A DNA stretch of 64,000 nucleotides, taken from contig JAFVZB010000011.1 in the NCBI GenBank assembly GCA_017508385.1, positions 23,525 through 87,524 of the forward strand, written 5' to 3'. Each line of letters begins with the position of its first letter. Position 1 is the stretch's first letter. Shown piece after piece: positions 1 through 7,660 of this stretch. The notes beneath the pieces are model-generated. The model did no database searches and had not been told where the DNA came from. It worked only from the letters and a program-made list of their open reading frames with translations. A program made the translations under genes and the position numbers. Origin of the DNA: Lentisphaeria bacterium (GTDB lineage: Bacteria; Verrucomicrobiota; Lentisphaeria; Victivallales; Victivallaceae).

Positions 1-665
1 GAAGCAAACGTAACATCATTACCGTTGACGATGTAATCTTCTGACCACACTTTTTTGCGGAAAAAGAGCGCAGTGCCTGCCGTTACCGCAAGCGAGACGA
101 GCGTCGCCAGCGGATAACTCCAGAACCAGAGAAAAGCTATCACACCCGGTATCAGGTAGAGTTTCCACCGCTCTCCGGCTTCGACTTTGATTATGGAATT
201 TTCCTCTCCGAAAGTTGCGCAGTACATTTCAAGCGAAAACACCAGCACAAAGAAAAGCAGGATAAATCCGGTATTTTCCCCGTTGGCGATGGCAAAAAAC
301 GCCGCGAGTTTGAAGAGAATAACAAAAGTCACCATTGAGTTCACAAAACTGCCGGCGCTCTCTTTGAAGATAAACTCTGCAATCTTTTCAGCAACCATTT
401 TTCCGCTTCTGCCGGAATTGACCATTTCCATGATGATAACAGCGGCAAAAGCCCAGATGGCACTGCAGGGGATATTGACGTTCAACAGAATTCCGAGAGC
501 GGCAAGAATGACTCCCGGAACCGCTCCTGCAACCGGTATCATCACCGCAGTATCAAATGAGCTGCTTTCCTGAACATCAAACTTTTCCGCCCACGGCAGA
601 GGAATATCGACCATCATATTCCACGCCGAAAGAAACGAGCTGCAAATTTTATCAAGATGCTTCAT
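1..665 (-). CDS. CobS-like (adenosylcobinamide-GDP ribazoletransferase family) membrane protein, 3' end outside window
   Basis: An open frame of 221 codons starts at the ATG at 665 and runs off the left edge. The protein is rich in hydrophobic helices. Its layout follows CobS: an N-terminal PLPW stretch, a glycine-rich helix (residues about 44-58), SAGSFVNSMVTFVILFK in the place where CobS has its D-S-R-I-G-T-F-G block, and a C-terminal GNDVTF where CobS has the G-x-T-G-D segment. CobS joins alpha-ribazole to AdoCbi-GDP in the membrane. The Asp-rich DGLAD block of genuine CobS is not visible; the equivalent stretch reads MEMVNSGRSG, so activity is doubtful. It overlaps the 3' end of the upstream acyltransferase by 14 nt, so the two are probably translationally coupled. 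Family call by eye only. Confidence 0.5.
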   Translation of the reverse strand, partial: MKHLDKICSSFLSAWNMMVDIPLPWAEKFDVQESSSFDTAVMIPVAGAVPGVILAALGILLNVNIPCSAIWAFAAVIIMEMVNSGRSGKMVAEKIAEFIFKESAGSFVNSMVTFVILFKLAAFFAIANGENTGFILLFFVLVFSLEMYCATFGEENSIIKVEAGERWKLYLIPGVIAFLWFWSYPLATLVSLAVTAGTALFFRKKVWSEDYIVNGNDVTFA

Positions 666-1440
666 CTTCAAGTATCCTCCAGTACTCCTGTTCCATTTCG
701 GAATGCACACGCTGTGCGAGAGTTTTGCGGTTTTCTCCATCCGCAATTTCCGTCACTCCTATAATATAGACCCTCGAGACCACTTTTTTCAAGCCCAATG
801 CGTGCCATAAATAAGTTCCGAAGCCGACATCACCGTACCACGCACTGCTTTTTTCGGGCTCTTCCGGGCAGCTGTAAAAGAGCAGAACCTTGAAAATCCT
901 GCATTTCGTGAGTTCAGCCGCATCGAAAGCGGTCGATTTGAACGGAAGAACTCCATGCAGTCCGTCGGTACTGGTTCCCTCGGGATAGACCAGCATATTT
1001 ACCGAATTTCTGATGGTCCGGGTGATTTCAATCGCACTCTTTTTCGATTCAAGTTTGCGTTTGCGGTCGATCCAGACCGGACGTGACAACGCTACCAGCC
1101 AGCCGATCACAGGTGTGCTTTTCAGCTCTTTTTTAGGAGCAAATCTTACCGGAAACACCGAGGCGTTTACCAATATATCAAAGGGTCCTGTATGATTGCT
1201 TACAACAAGTCCGCCCTGCTCCGTAACTTTTCCGTTCAACTCGATCGACACATTCATGATTTTGGCACATATCCCTGCCCACACCCGGGTCAGTTTTGCC
1301 GCACGGAGCATGACCAGTTTTTCATTGCGGAACACAGTCACCAAAAAACAGAACACTCCGATAAGAAAACTCCAGTTCACAAGAAGCAAAATGCGTATGA
1401 TGCGGCGGAAAAATCCGCAAACCGCTTCAACTATTTTCAT
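652..1440 (-). CDS. plsC: 1-acyl-sn-glycerol-3-phosphate acyltransferase (PlsC family)
   Basis: 262 aa. This should acylate lysophosphatidic acid (or a related lysolipid) at the membrane. It has the family's catalytic block NHTGPFD (H83 and D88 form the H-x4-D motif), followed by FAPKKELK and the PEGT substrate-binding motif (about 153-156). The N-terminus carries a hydrophobic helix (about residues 18-38) that would anchor it. A GTG nine bases upstream (1449) is in frame, but the ATG at 1440 sits 8 nt after a GGAG ribosome site, so I prefer it. It is first in a leftward unit with the CobS-like gene and has its own sigma70-type promoter at 1473-1501. Length is normal for the family. Confidence 0.85.
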   Translation of the reverse strand: MKIVEAVCGFFRRIIRILLLVNWSFLIGVFCFLVTVFRNEKLVMLRAAKLTRVWAGICAKIMNVSIELNGKVTEQGGLVVSNHTGPFDILVNASVFPVRFAPKKELKSTPVIGWLVALSRPVWIDRKRKLESKKSAIEITRTIRNSVNMLVYPEGTSTDGLHGVLPFKSTAFDAAELTKCRIFKVLLFYSCPEEPEKSSAWYGDVGFGTYLWHALGLKKVVSRVYIIGVTEIADGENRKTLAQRVHSEMEQEYWRILEDEAS

Positions 1441-1472
1441 AAAATTCACTCCGATATTCTTTACTTTTCTAT

Positions 1473-1501
1473 ATTATAATGCATCTTGGACACATTTACA
1501 A
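1473..1501 (-). promoter_or_regulatory. Sigma70-type promoter for plsC
   Basis: On the minus strand TTGTAA (1501-1496) and a perfect TATAAT (1478-1473) are separated by 17 nt, about 30 nt ahead of the plsC start. A weaker TTGCCT (1503-1508) / TATATT (1525-1530) pair on the plus strand, 16 nt apart, could serve the divergent fumarase operon. Confidence 0.5.
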
Positions 1502-1562
1502 CTTGCCTATTGACAAAAAAGGTATATATTATGACGTATTTCACAATTTTTCAGGAGTTATT

Positions 1563-2411
1563 ATGCAAAGAATCATCTCGTACGACACCGTCGTGGAACA
1601 GGTTGCCGCCCTTTGCGGAAAAGCCGCTTGCGATCTGTCTGCCGATGTAAAAAAGGTGCTCTTTTCAGCAAAAGAGCGTGAAACAACTGCAATGGCAAAA
1701 GATTTTTTTGACCAGTATCAGGAAAACAGCAAAATAGCAGAATCGACCCGTCTGCCGCTCTGTCAGGATACCGGTTTTGCCGTCTATTTCATCGAACTGG
1801 GATGCGATGTAAAACTTGACAGGTCTGATATTTACAGCGCAGTAAACGAGGGAACACGCAAAGGTTACGGAGAATTTTTCCTGAGAAAATCCATCGTTTC
1901 CGACCCGCTTTTTGACCGTAAAAACACCCGTGACAACACTCCGGCTATCATCCACCTGAAACTGGTTGCCGGAGATAAAATCAAAATCGTTCTCGCTCCG
2001 AAGGGCGGCGGCAGTGAAAATATGAGCGCAGTAAAAATGCTCAAGCCCTCCGACGGACGTCAGGGTGTCGTTGACTTTGTGGTGAACTCCGTGGTCAACG
2101 CAGGCGGAAACCCCTGCCCGCCGACCGTGGTCGGTGTCGGCATCGGCGGAACTATGGAAATGGCGGCTATCCTCGCAAAAACCGCTCTTTTGCGGGAGCT
2201 CGGCAAGCCTGCTGAGGATGAGCGTTATGCAGAACTTGAAAGGGAGATCCTTGAAAAGATAAACGCATCCGGAGTCGGTCCGCAGGGATTGGGCGGCAAT
2301 GTCACCAGCCTTGCCGTTCAGATTTTACACCATCCGTGCCATCTGGCAAGTCTGCCGGTGGCGGTAAATCTCAACTGCCATGCGGCAAGACACGCAGAGG
2401 TGACGATATGA
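1563..2411 (+). CDS. Class I fumarate hydratase, alpha subunit (TtdA/FumA N-terminal type)
   Basis: 282 aa. With the next gene it should form a [4Fe-4S] hydro-lyase converting fumarate and malate (tartrate dehydratases share the family, so the substrate is inferred). Cluster-type cysteines are visible in [22 protein letters not shown] and [10 protein letters not shown]. The open frame extends back to 1479, but the ATG at 1563 follows an AGGAG site 6-7 nt upstream and gives the family's usual start ([12 protein letters not shown]). The stop codon overlaps the beta-subunit start (ATGA), typical of two-subunit class I fumarases. Confidence 0.88.
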   Translation: MQRIISYDTVVEQVAALCGKAACDLSADVKKVLFSAKERETTAMAKDFFDQYQENSKIAESTRLPLCQDTGFAVYFIELGCDVKLDRSDIYSAVNEGTRKGYGEFFLRKSIVSDPLFDRKNTRDNTPAIIHLKLVAGDKIKIVLAPKGGGSENMSAVKMLKPSDGRQGVVDFVVNSVVNAGGNPCPPTVVGVGIGGTMEMAAILAKTALLRELGKPAEDERYAELEREILEKINASGVGPQGLGGNVTSLAVQILHHPCHLASLPVAVNLNCHAARHAEVTI

Positions 2412-2932
2412 TAAAGAAGATAACTACTCCGTTTTCAGCCGCAGATGCTTCAGATCTCAAAGCCGGAGACCAACTCAGACTCACCGGAGTCATTTACACC
2501 GGACGTGATGCCGCCCACAAGCGATTGGTCGCCCTGCTCGACGAGGGCAAAGAGCTGCCTGTCGATCTGCGTGACCAATTCATCTACTTTGTCGGTCCTT
2601 GCCCGGCTCCTCCGGGACGCCCCATCGGCAGTGCCGGTCCGACCACCAGCTACCGCATGGACGCCTACTCGCCGAGATTGATCGCCGATTGCGCTTTGCG
2701 TGGAATGATCGGCAAAGGCAACCGCTCCAAGGAGGTCGTCGATGCCATGAAACAGCACAAAGCGGTCTATTTTGCCGCTACCGGCGGTGCCGGAGCTCTC
2801 ATCGCCCAGTGCATCAAAAAAGCGGATGTTGTCGCTTTCGATGATCTTGGTCCTGAGGCGATCTACCGGCTCGAAGTGGAAGATTTCCCGCTCACCGTGG
2901 CCATCGACTGCAACGGCAACACTCTTTACTGA
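2408..2932 (+). CDS. Class I fumarate hydratase, beta subunit (TtdB/FumA C-terminal type)
   Basis: 174 aa. This is the swivelling C-terminal domain of class I fumarases as a separate chain. Signature pieces are LTGVIYTGRDAAHK near residue 30, GPCPAPPGRPIGSAGPTT (about 67-84), GKGNRSKEVVDAM and ATGGAGAL. The ATG at 2408 overlaps the alpha-subunit stop by ATGA, indicating translational coupling. Length matches stand-alone beta subunits. murG follows after 16 nt, so the pair and murG probably share a transcript. Confidence 0.88.
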   Translation: MIKKITTPFSAADASDLKAGDQLRLTGVIYTGRDAAHKRLVALLDEGKELPVDLRDQFIYFVGPCPAPPGRPIGSAGPTTSYRMDAYSPRLIADCALRGMIGKGNRSKEVVDAMKQHKAVYFAATGGAGALIAQCIKKADVVAFDDLGPEAIYRLEVEDFPLTVAIDCNGNTLY

Positions 2933-2948
2933 CAGGGGAACTGCACCA

Positions 2949-4064
2949 ATGGCTCTGGAAAGAATGATCATAACCTGCGGAGGTACCGGCGGGCACTTCT
3001 ATCCCGGACTTGCCATCGCCAAAGAGTTTCAGGATAGAGGAGGCAAAGTCATTTTGCTTTTATCAGGTGTCAACGCCGAAAAACAATCTGAAATCGCAAG
3101 AAGTCAGGGGGTCGGGGCAGAATGTCTGCCGATGATGCCTCACCCTCTGAAAAAGCCTTTCAAATTTTTATCCGGTCTCTTCGGAGGCATTTCAGGTTCA
3201 CGCAGGGTGATAAAGCGTTTTGCTCCGCAAGCCATTCTCGGAATGGGCAGTTTTGCCAGTCTGCCGCCGATTGCCGCTGCGAAACTTTCCCGAATACCGT
3301 TGATGCTGCATGACGGAAACGCCCGTGTCGGCAGAGCAAACAGATGGTTTTCGCATCTGGCAGAATTTCTGGCAGTCGCCTATCCTGCGGTGAATGCGAA
3401 AAAGGTAAAAGCTCCGCTGCACGTTACCGGAATGCCGCTGAGAAAAGAGCTGATTCTGCAAAGGAATATTTCAAAATCTGGCGCCATTTCCAAACTCAAT
3501 GAGTTATTTGAATGCAATCTCGATGCGAACAAAAATACCATTCTGGTGTTCGGAGGCAGTCAGGGAGCGGCGATTTTCAACGAATACTATCCTGAAGCAT
3601 TCAGAAAACTTGAGGAACGTGATTTTCAGATACTCCATCTGACGGGAAAAGGCAAAATCGAAACTCCAAAAAAGATATATCAGGGTGCAAATTTCCCGTA
3701 TCTTCTGCTGGAAAGCAGTGAAAAGATGGAGCTCTTTCTTGCCGCCGCCGACCTTGCCGTCTGCCGTTCAGGCGGAAGCTCTCTTGCCGAACTGGCACTC
3801 TTCGGAGTTCCTGCGATATTGACTCCGTATCCGCAGGCGGCAGAGGGGCACCAGACCGACAACGCAAGAGAGTTTGCCAAGTGCGATGCGGCAAAGATAG
3901 TTCCCAATGAGGAACTCACCAAAGAGAAAGCAGTCGAACTTATATCAGAGTATCTCGACAATGAATCCGACTGGCAAAGAAGAGCGCAGATCATGGCAAC
4001 TAAAGCCATGCCCGATGCGACAAAGCAACTGCTTGAACTTATAGAAAAAGCTCTTGCAAAATAA
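2949..4064 (+). CDS. murG: UDP-GlcNAc:undecaprenyl-pyrophosphoryl-MurNAc-pentapeptide GlcNAc transferase MurG
   Basis: 371 aa. MurG makes lipid II from lipid I at the inner face of the membrane. Visible family marks: the N-terminal GGTGGH loop (residues 11-16), HDGNARVGRANR in the position of the usual HEQNAxxGxxNR, the GGSQGA loop that opens the C-terminal Rossmann domain, and SGGSSLAELALFGVPAI followed by AAEGHQTDNA that binds the UDP-sugar. The frame is open back to 2772, but the ATG at 2949 follows an AGGGGA site and starts directly at the beta strand before GGTGGH. It sits in a fumarase operon, not in a dcw cluster. A hairpin terminator follows at 4075. Confidence 0.93.
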   Translation: MALERMIITCGGTGGHFYPGLAIAKEFQDRGGKVILLLSGVNAEKQSEIARSQGVGAECLPMMPHPLKKPFKFLSGLFGGISGSRRVIKRFAPQAILGMGSFASLPPIAAAKLSRIPLMLHDGNARVGRANRWFSHLAEFLAVAYPAVNAKKVKAPLHVTGMPLRKELILQRNISKSGAISKLNELFECNLDANKNTILVFGGSQGAAIFNEYYPEAFRKLEERDFQILHLTGKGKIETPKKIYQGANFPYLLLESSEKMELFLAAADLAVCRSGGSSLAELALFGVPAILTPYPQAAEGHQTDNAREFAKCDAAKIVPNEELTKEKAVELISEYLDNESDWQRRAQIMATKAMPDATKQLLELIEKALAK

Positions 4065-4074
4065 ACAACAAAAA

Positions 4075-4109
4075 AAAGCTCCGGCAGTAGCAGTGTGTTC
4101 CGGAGCTTT
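4075..4109. terminator. Bidirectional rho-independent terminator between convergent genes
   Basis: AAAGCTCCGG and CCGGAGCTTT pair perfectly (10 bp) around a 15-nt loop, with an A-run before and T-rich sequence after. It separates murG (plus) from the FAD oxidoreductase gene (minus). Confidence 0.75.
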
Positions 4110-4112
4110 CTG

Positions 4113-5420
4113 TTACATAACGCCTTTTTCTTTCAAAGCGGCATTCACCAATCTTCCGTCAAGGTCGCATGGGTAAACCGAACTCTTTACCGCCATTGCG
4201 GCTGCGGTTCCTGCGCCCTCACCCACTGCGCAAACAGGAGGAATGACTCTGCTGCTGCTGTGCAGGGCGTGGTCAACGGATATAGCACGGCATCCCATCA
4301 GCAGATTGACACTCTTTTCGGGAACGATCGCCCGGTAACTTATCTCATAATAGTCATCGGCAGCTATTTTTTTCAAATAAGTTCCGGTTCCGCTCGGGTT
4401 GTGGATATCTATTGAATAGCTGCCCTTTGCCACTGCATCAGGATATTTTCTGGCGGTATCAAAATCCTCGACCGTCTGCACGATTTTACCCTTTATGCGG
4501 CGGCTCTCACGTACACCGACATGATGGGCTATCGACGAAATGCGGGCGTTTTCGCATCCAGGAACATGATTTTTCAGAAATCCGTAATACTCACGCACCT
4601 GACGTCTGCCTTCGATTTCAGCTTCAGAAAGCTCAACGGCATTGACTCCGCTCTTTTTTATGATGCGGGTGGTGTTGAAGTGAACCGTCTCATCTATCCA
4701 TGTGTTGAACCACAACACATTTTCACGGGGGCAGTTGATTTTGCCTTCGGCTTTCAGACGGTCATAGATGGCATTGACTCCGGCACGGTCGGGATATCTT
4801 GAGCGGTCTATTCCGCTCAATTTAAAACAGGTGGTCATCGGCTGGCAAAGTCCATCTTCGTTGCCATACATCGCCTCACATCCGGAAAGAACCGCAAGAT
4901 CTCCGTCTCCCGTGGAGTCAATGAAAACTTTGCCTTTTACCGCAACGTATCCCGACTTCGAGGAAAAAACTGCGGCTTCGATTTTGCCGCCATCCATTAT
5001 AACATCACTGAGATTGTGGTGGTAAAGCAGTTTCACTCCGCTCTCAAGGCAGAGCTCTTCGAGCACCAGCATGGAGACGTTTTTATCCACGATGCGGCTG
5101 TAAAAATCCATATAGCTCTCATCGTATTTCTGTTCTTTTATCTCGGAAACAAGATATTTTCTCATGCGGCTGCACCACTCCTGAAAGATGCCTTTGGTCA
5201 GATATTTACCGTGAGCGTGATTGCTCATAAACGGGGAGACCTCTCCGAATGAAGCCATACCGCCCAGTGCTCCGTACCTTTCGACCAGCACAGTTTTCAC
5301 GCCGTTTCTGGCGGCTGCGACTGCGGCGCAGACTCCGCCGGGACCTCCGCCGACAACCACGACATCGGCGCTTTCCACCACGGGAATATCTCTATTCACA
5401 GTATAATTCAATGTATTCAT
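4113..5420 (-). CDS. FAD-dependent oxidoreductase (FAD_oxidored type, PF12831-like)
   Basis: 435 aa. A flavoprotein with an N-terminal Rossmann motif VVVVGGGPGG (GGGPGG at about 24-29), the FAD-ribose acidic residue in VLVERYGALGG, a central TGDGDLA block and a C-terminal VGEGAGTAAAMA motif. The family includes uncharacterised oxidoreductases that often lie beside carbohydrate genes; the substrate is unknown. No signal peptide is visible, so it is probably cytoplasmic. It is the last gene of a leftward pilin-DUF4838-oxidoreductase unit. Its ribosome site (AGGA) lies inside the 34-bp repeat at 5429-5462, 12 nt from the ATG. Without the inserted segment, the DUF4838 frame would end with a TAA just upstream of this start. 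Confidence 0.8.
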   Translation of the reverse strand: MNTLNYTVNRDIPVVESADVVVVGGGPGGVCAAVAAARNGVKTVLVERYGALGGMASFGEVSPFMSNHAHGKYLTKGIFQEWCSRMRKYLVSEIKEQKYDESYMDFYSRIVDKNVSMLVLEELCLESGVKLLYHHNLSDVIMDGGKIEAAVFSSKSGYVAVKGKVFIDSTGDGDLAVLSGCEAMYGNEDGLCQPMTTCFKLSGIDRSRYPDRAGVNAIYDRLKAEGKINCPRENVLWFNTWIDETVHFNTTRIIKKSGVNAVELSEAEIEGRRQVREYYGFLKNHVPGCENARISSIAHHVGVRESRRIKGKIVQTVEDFDTARKYPDAVAKGSYSIDIHNPSGTGTYLKKIAADDYYEISYRAIVPEKSVNLLMGCRAISVDHALHSSSRVIPPVCAVGEGAGTAAAMAVKSSVYPCDLDGRLVNAALKEKGVM

Positions 5421-5428
5421 TTTTTGTT

Positions 5429-5462
5429 ATTGTCCTAAATTTTGTGAAAAACATTTATAATT
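5429..5462. repeat. 34-bp exact direct repeat, copy 1 (left border of inserted segment)
   Basis: Identical in all 34 positions to 7669-7702, exactly 2,240 bp away and in the same orientation. On the minus strand it can be read as the natural 3' end of the DUF4838 gene: continuing in that frame it encodes NYKCFSQNLGQ and then meets a TAA, followed by the FAD oxidoreductase ATG. It bounds a segment with a truncated AraC gene and an extra hydrolase. Confidence 0.85.
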
Positions 5463-5671
5463 TCGGTATTACGCCCAAAAGATACCTGAAAAATCTTCTG
5501 ATGCGCAAGATCTCCACACTGCTTTCCCGGGAAAAAACCACCTTGCGTGCCGCAGCCGATGAACTGCGGTTCAGTTCGGATTTCTATCTTTCCCGTTTTA
5601 TCCGCAAAAACGCCGGTATCCCTGCTCCCCGATTCCGGAAACAGCTGCAGCAATACCCCGGAAAATGGTGA
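5463..5671 (+). pseudogene. 3' fragment of an AraC-family regulator
   Basis: The plus-strand frame ending at 5671 encodes the C-terminal helix-turn-helix of an AraC/XylS regulator: TPKRYLKNLLMRKISTLL, then LRAAADELRFSSDFYLSRFI and GIPAPRFRKQL, matching the second AraC HTH with its F-x-x-x-x-Y-L/F-S-R-x-F and P-x-x-R pattern. Everything upstream is lost exactly at the 34-bp repeat; the DNA further left belongs to another gene. Its stop codon abuts the stop of the convergent hydrolase gene with no spacer. It looks like a passenger scrap carried with the inserted segment and should be non-functional. Confidence 0.7.
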
Positions 5672-7660
5672 TCATTCCAGAGTGATGCAGACGGGAACGG
5701 TGTGATCAAAACGCATTTTGACTTTTATACCGTCAGCAGTTCTTTCATAGGGAAGATCCTGCCATGAGACATCCTGATCCAGAAAGCGCAATTTGGAGCA
5801 TTGCCGCAAATTTTCAGGAAGATACAAAGCTAGTTCCTCAAGGGGATCAACAGCAAGGTTGATACAGGTCAGGAACGCTTTGAAATCTTTCTTTTCCACA
5901 GGTTTGTTGGCAATGAAAAATACATGAGGCGCCTTTTTGACCATGGGGAACTGAGCATTGCATCTGATGAGAAGCTCCTGCAAAAGAGCCTGACGGCGGT
6001 AGTTAAAAAGGGAACTTGCATGATGATTTTCCAACGCAGCAGCAAAAATCACCACCTTGCCTCCCAGGGAGTTCCGGAAAAAAGTCATGCCGGGAGCGGT
6101 GTATTTGCCGTGGAAATCAACGATCTTCGTCACTTCTTCGCAGCCGGGGTCAGTGATCTCCACCTTGTAGAGGAAACCGTTTCCTTTGGGAGAATACGCA
6201 TCCGCTCTTGTCATGGTGCGCCCCTTGAGTTCCGGACAGAAACTGTCGCAAATGATCTCTTTCGCCCCCAGATCGAAACGCGCTTTTCCCTGAAGCAGAC
6301 CTTCTTCCACCCGGGCTCCTGTGAAGCGGGCAAAATTCCTTTCTGTCAGCACCCGGGCGGCGTCACCGTCAAGGAAAAGATTTTTGGCAAGAAGCTCCAT
6401 GATCTTTTCATCGCTCAAAAAGCGCAGCTGTTCGCCTGAGACAAGAACGATATCTTCATCTTCTCTCGTGGTATAGGGGATCCCGAACGCAGAAACCACC
6501 TTGAGCCACTCCGCCTGACGGCAGGGGAAATTGACTCTTTCAAAAGGATCACCCAAGAGCCGCACGCCCTGCAGCTGACACCCCTCAACACTTTTACGGA
6601 TGGCATTGAAACGGGAACGCTCACGGTGATACATCAAACTGTACGCCTTCTCTTCATCGTGGTCATCCAGCATCTGCTGGTTCTGAAAGACTGCGCCGTC
6701 AAAACCGAAAGAGAAGACTGCCCCCATCATAGCACGCATACAGCCGGCGGAGGTGTAAAAACGGGTGTGGGGATAGGTATCGCATTCGTGAATGAAAGTA
6801 AAATCCCCCTTGATGTGCTCTTTGGAGTAAAGGCATGAAAACAAGGTTCCAGGCAGATTCTTTATTTGTTCACCGCTATAAAAGGTTCCGTGAAAACGCA
6901 CAAAAGGGGTATGCTTATTTCCGGCTAAGGCACGGGCGACTGCTTCGGCACAGTTGCCATCCTTTGCGCTGCTTCCGGGTTCCATGCACCCCATGGGGAT
7001 CTCCGGAGTCAATTTATCCGCCTCAGTTCTGACAGCTTGAGCAAAAAGCACAAGAGAATCTTTCGCAAGCGTCTGCCACCTGCGGAGCAATTCCCGTGAT
7101 TCAGCTTTCTTTTCAGTAAAGAGATACTCCAACTCCTTTCTTGAGTAAGATCTGCCTTCCCTGCGGGCAAATTCGGCGAGGTGATGTTCGCAAAAGCAGC
7201 CGGCGCCCCCGTGGCAGTTGATTCCGAAATCATCTTCTGTAATGAAAAAATCGGGACGTGCTTTATCAAGGAAAAATGCGACATCTTCGGCAAAGCGTTT
7301 CCGGTACCCGGGATCCAGGGGACAGGTGGAAAAAGGGGCTTCAGTACCATTTTGCCTGACGATCCGGGTATATCCGGGGGTAGGTCCGGATTTCAAAGTC
7401 AGTGTGTGCCACCAGCCGAAACTGATTTCAGGAGCCAGAAGCGCCTTGATCTGCTTAAAAATCTCGGCGCGCTCTTCAAAGTATTCCCGGGGCGGATAAG
7501 AGATACTGCGCCAACCTTTTGACGGCAGAACGAGCACAAATCTGCTGAATCCGTAATTGGAGTGCTGAAACATGATATTGTCTGCAACGCTGCGGACATC
7601 CGTATCAAAGGCCCCCATATAAACCGGGATCAATATGTTGATTTCATCGTGTTTTTTCAT
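5672..7660 (-). CDS. Putative (beta/alpha)-barrel hydrolase of unknown family, carried on inserted segment
   Basis: Read from its own ATG at 7660 this is a 662-aa protein beginning MKKHDEINILIPVY, without a signal peptide. It has FWWHTL-like and FFITEDDFGINCHGG segments, a CFCEHH motif, and a C-terminal region resembling the beta-galactosidase trimerisation/GATase-like and beta-sandwich parts of GH42-like proteins. I cannot name the family; hydrolase is inference from fold-like features and context. Its AGGA ribosome site lies in the 34-bp repeat at the same 12-nt distance as that of the FAD oxidoreductase. By eye the gene uses more G/C-ending codons (GGG, GGC, CCC) than its neighbours, consistent with transfer. 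Confidence 0.6.
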   Translation of the reverse strand: MKKHDEINILIPVYMGAFDTDVRSVADNIMFQHSNYGFSRFVLVLPSKGWRSISYPPREYFEERAEIFKQIKALLAPEISFGWWHTLTLKSGPTPGYTRIVRQNGTEAPFSTCPLDPGYRKRFAEDVAFFLDKARPDFFITEDDFGINCHGGAGCFCEHHLAEFARREGRSYSRKELEYLFTEKKAESRELLRRWQTLAKDSLVLFAQAVRTEADKLTPEIPMGCMEPGSSAKDGNCAEAVARALAGNKHTPFVRFHGTFYSGEQIKNLPGTLFSCLYSKEHIKGDFTFIHECDTYPHTRFYTSAGCMRAMMGAVFSFGFDGAVFQNQQMLDDHDEEKAYSLMYHRERSRFNAIRKSVEGCQLQGVRLLGDPFERVNFPCRQAEWLKVVSAFGIPYTTREDEDIVLVSGEQLRFLSDEKIMELLAKNLFLDGDAARVLTERNFARFTGARVEEGLLQGKARFDLGAKEIICDSFCPELKGRTMTRADAYSPKGNGFLYKVEITDPGCEEVTKIVDFHGKYTAPGMTFFRNSLGGKVVIFAAALENHHASSLFNYRRQALLQELLIRCNAQFPMVKKAPHVFFIANKPVEKKDFKAFLTCINLAVDPLEELALYLPENLRQCSKLRFLDQDVSWQDLPYERTADGIKVKMRFDHTVPVCITLE

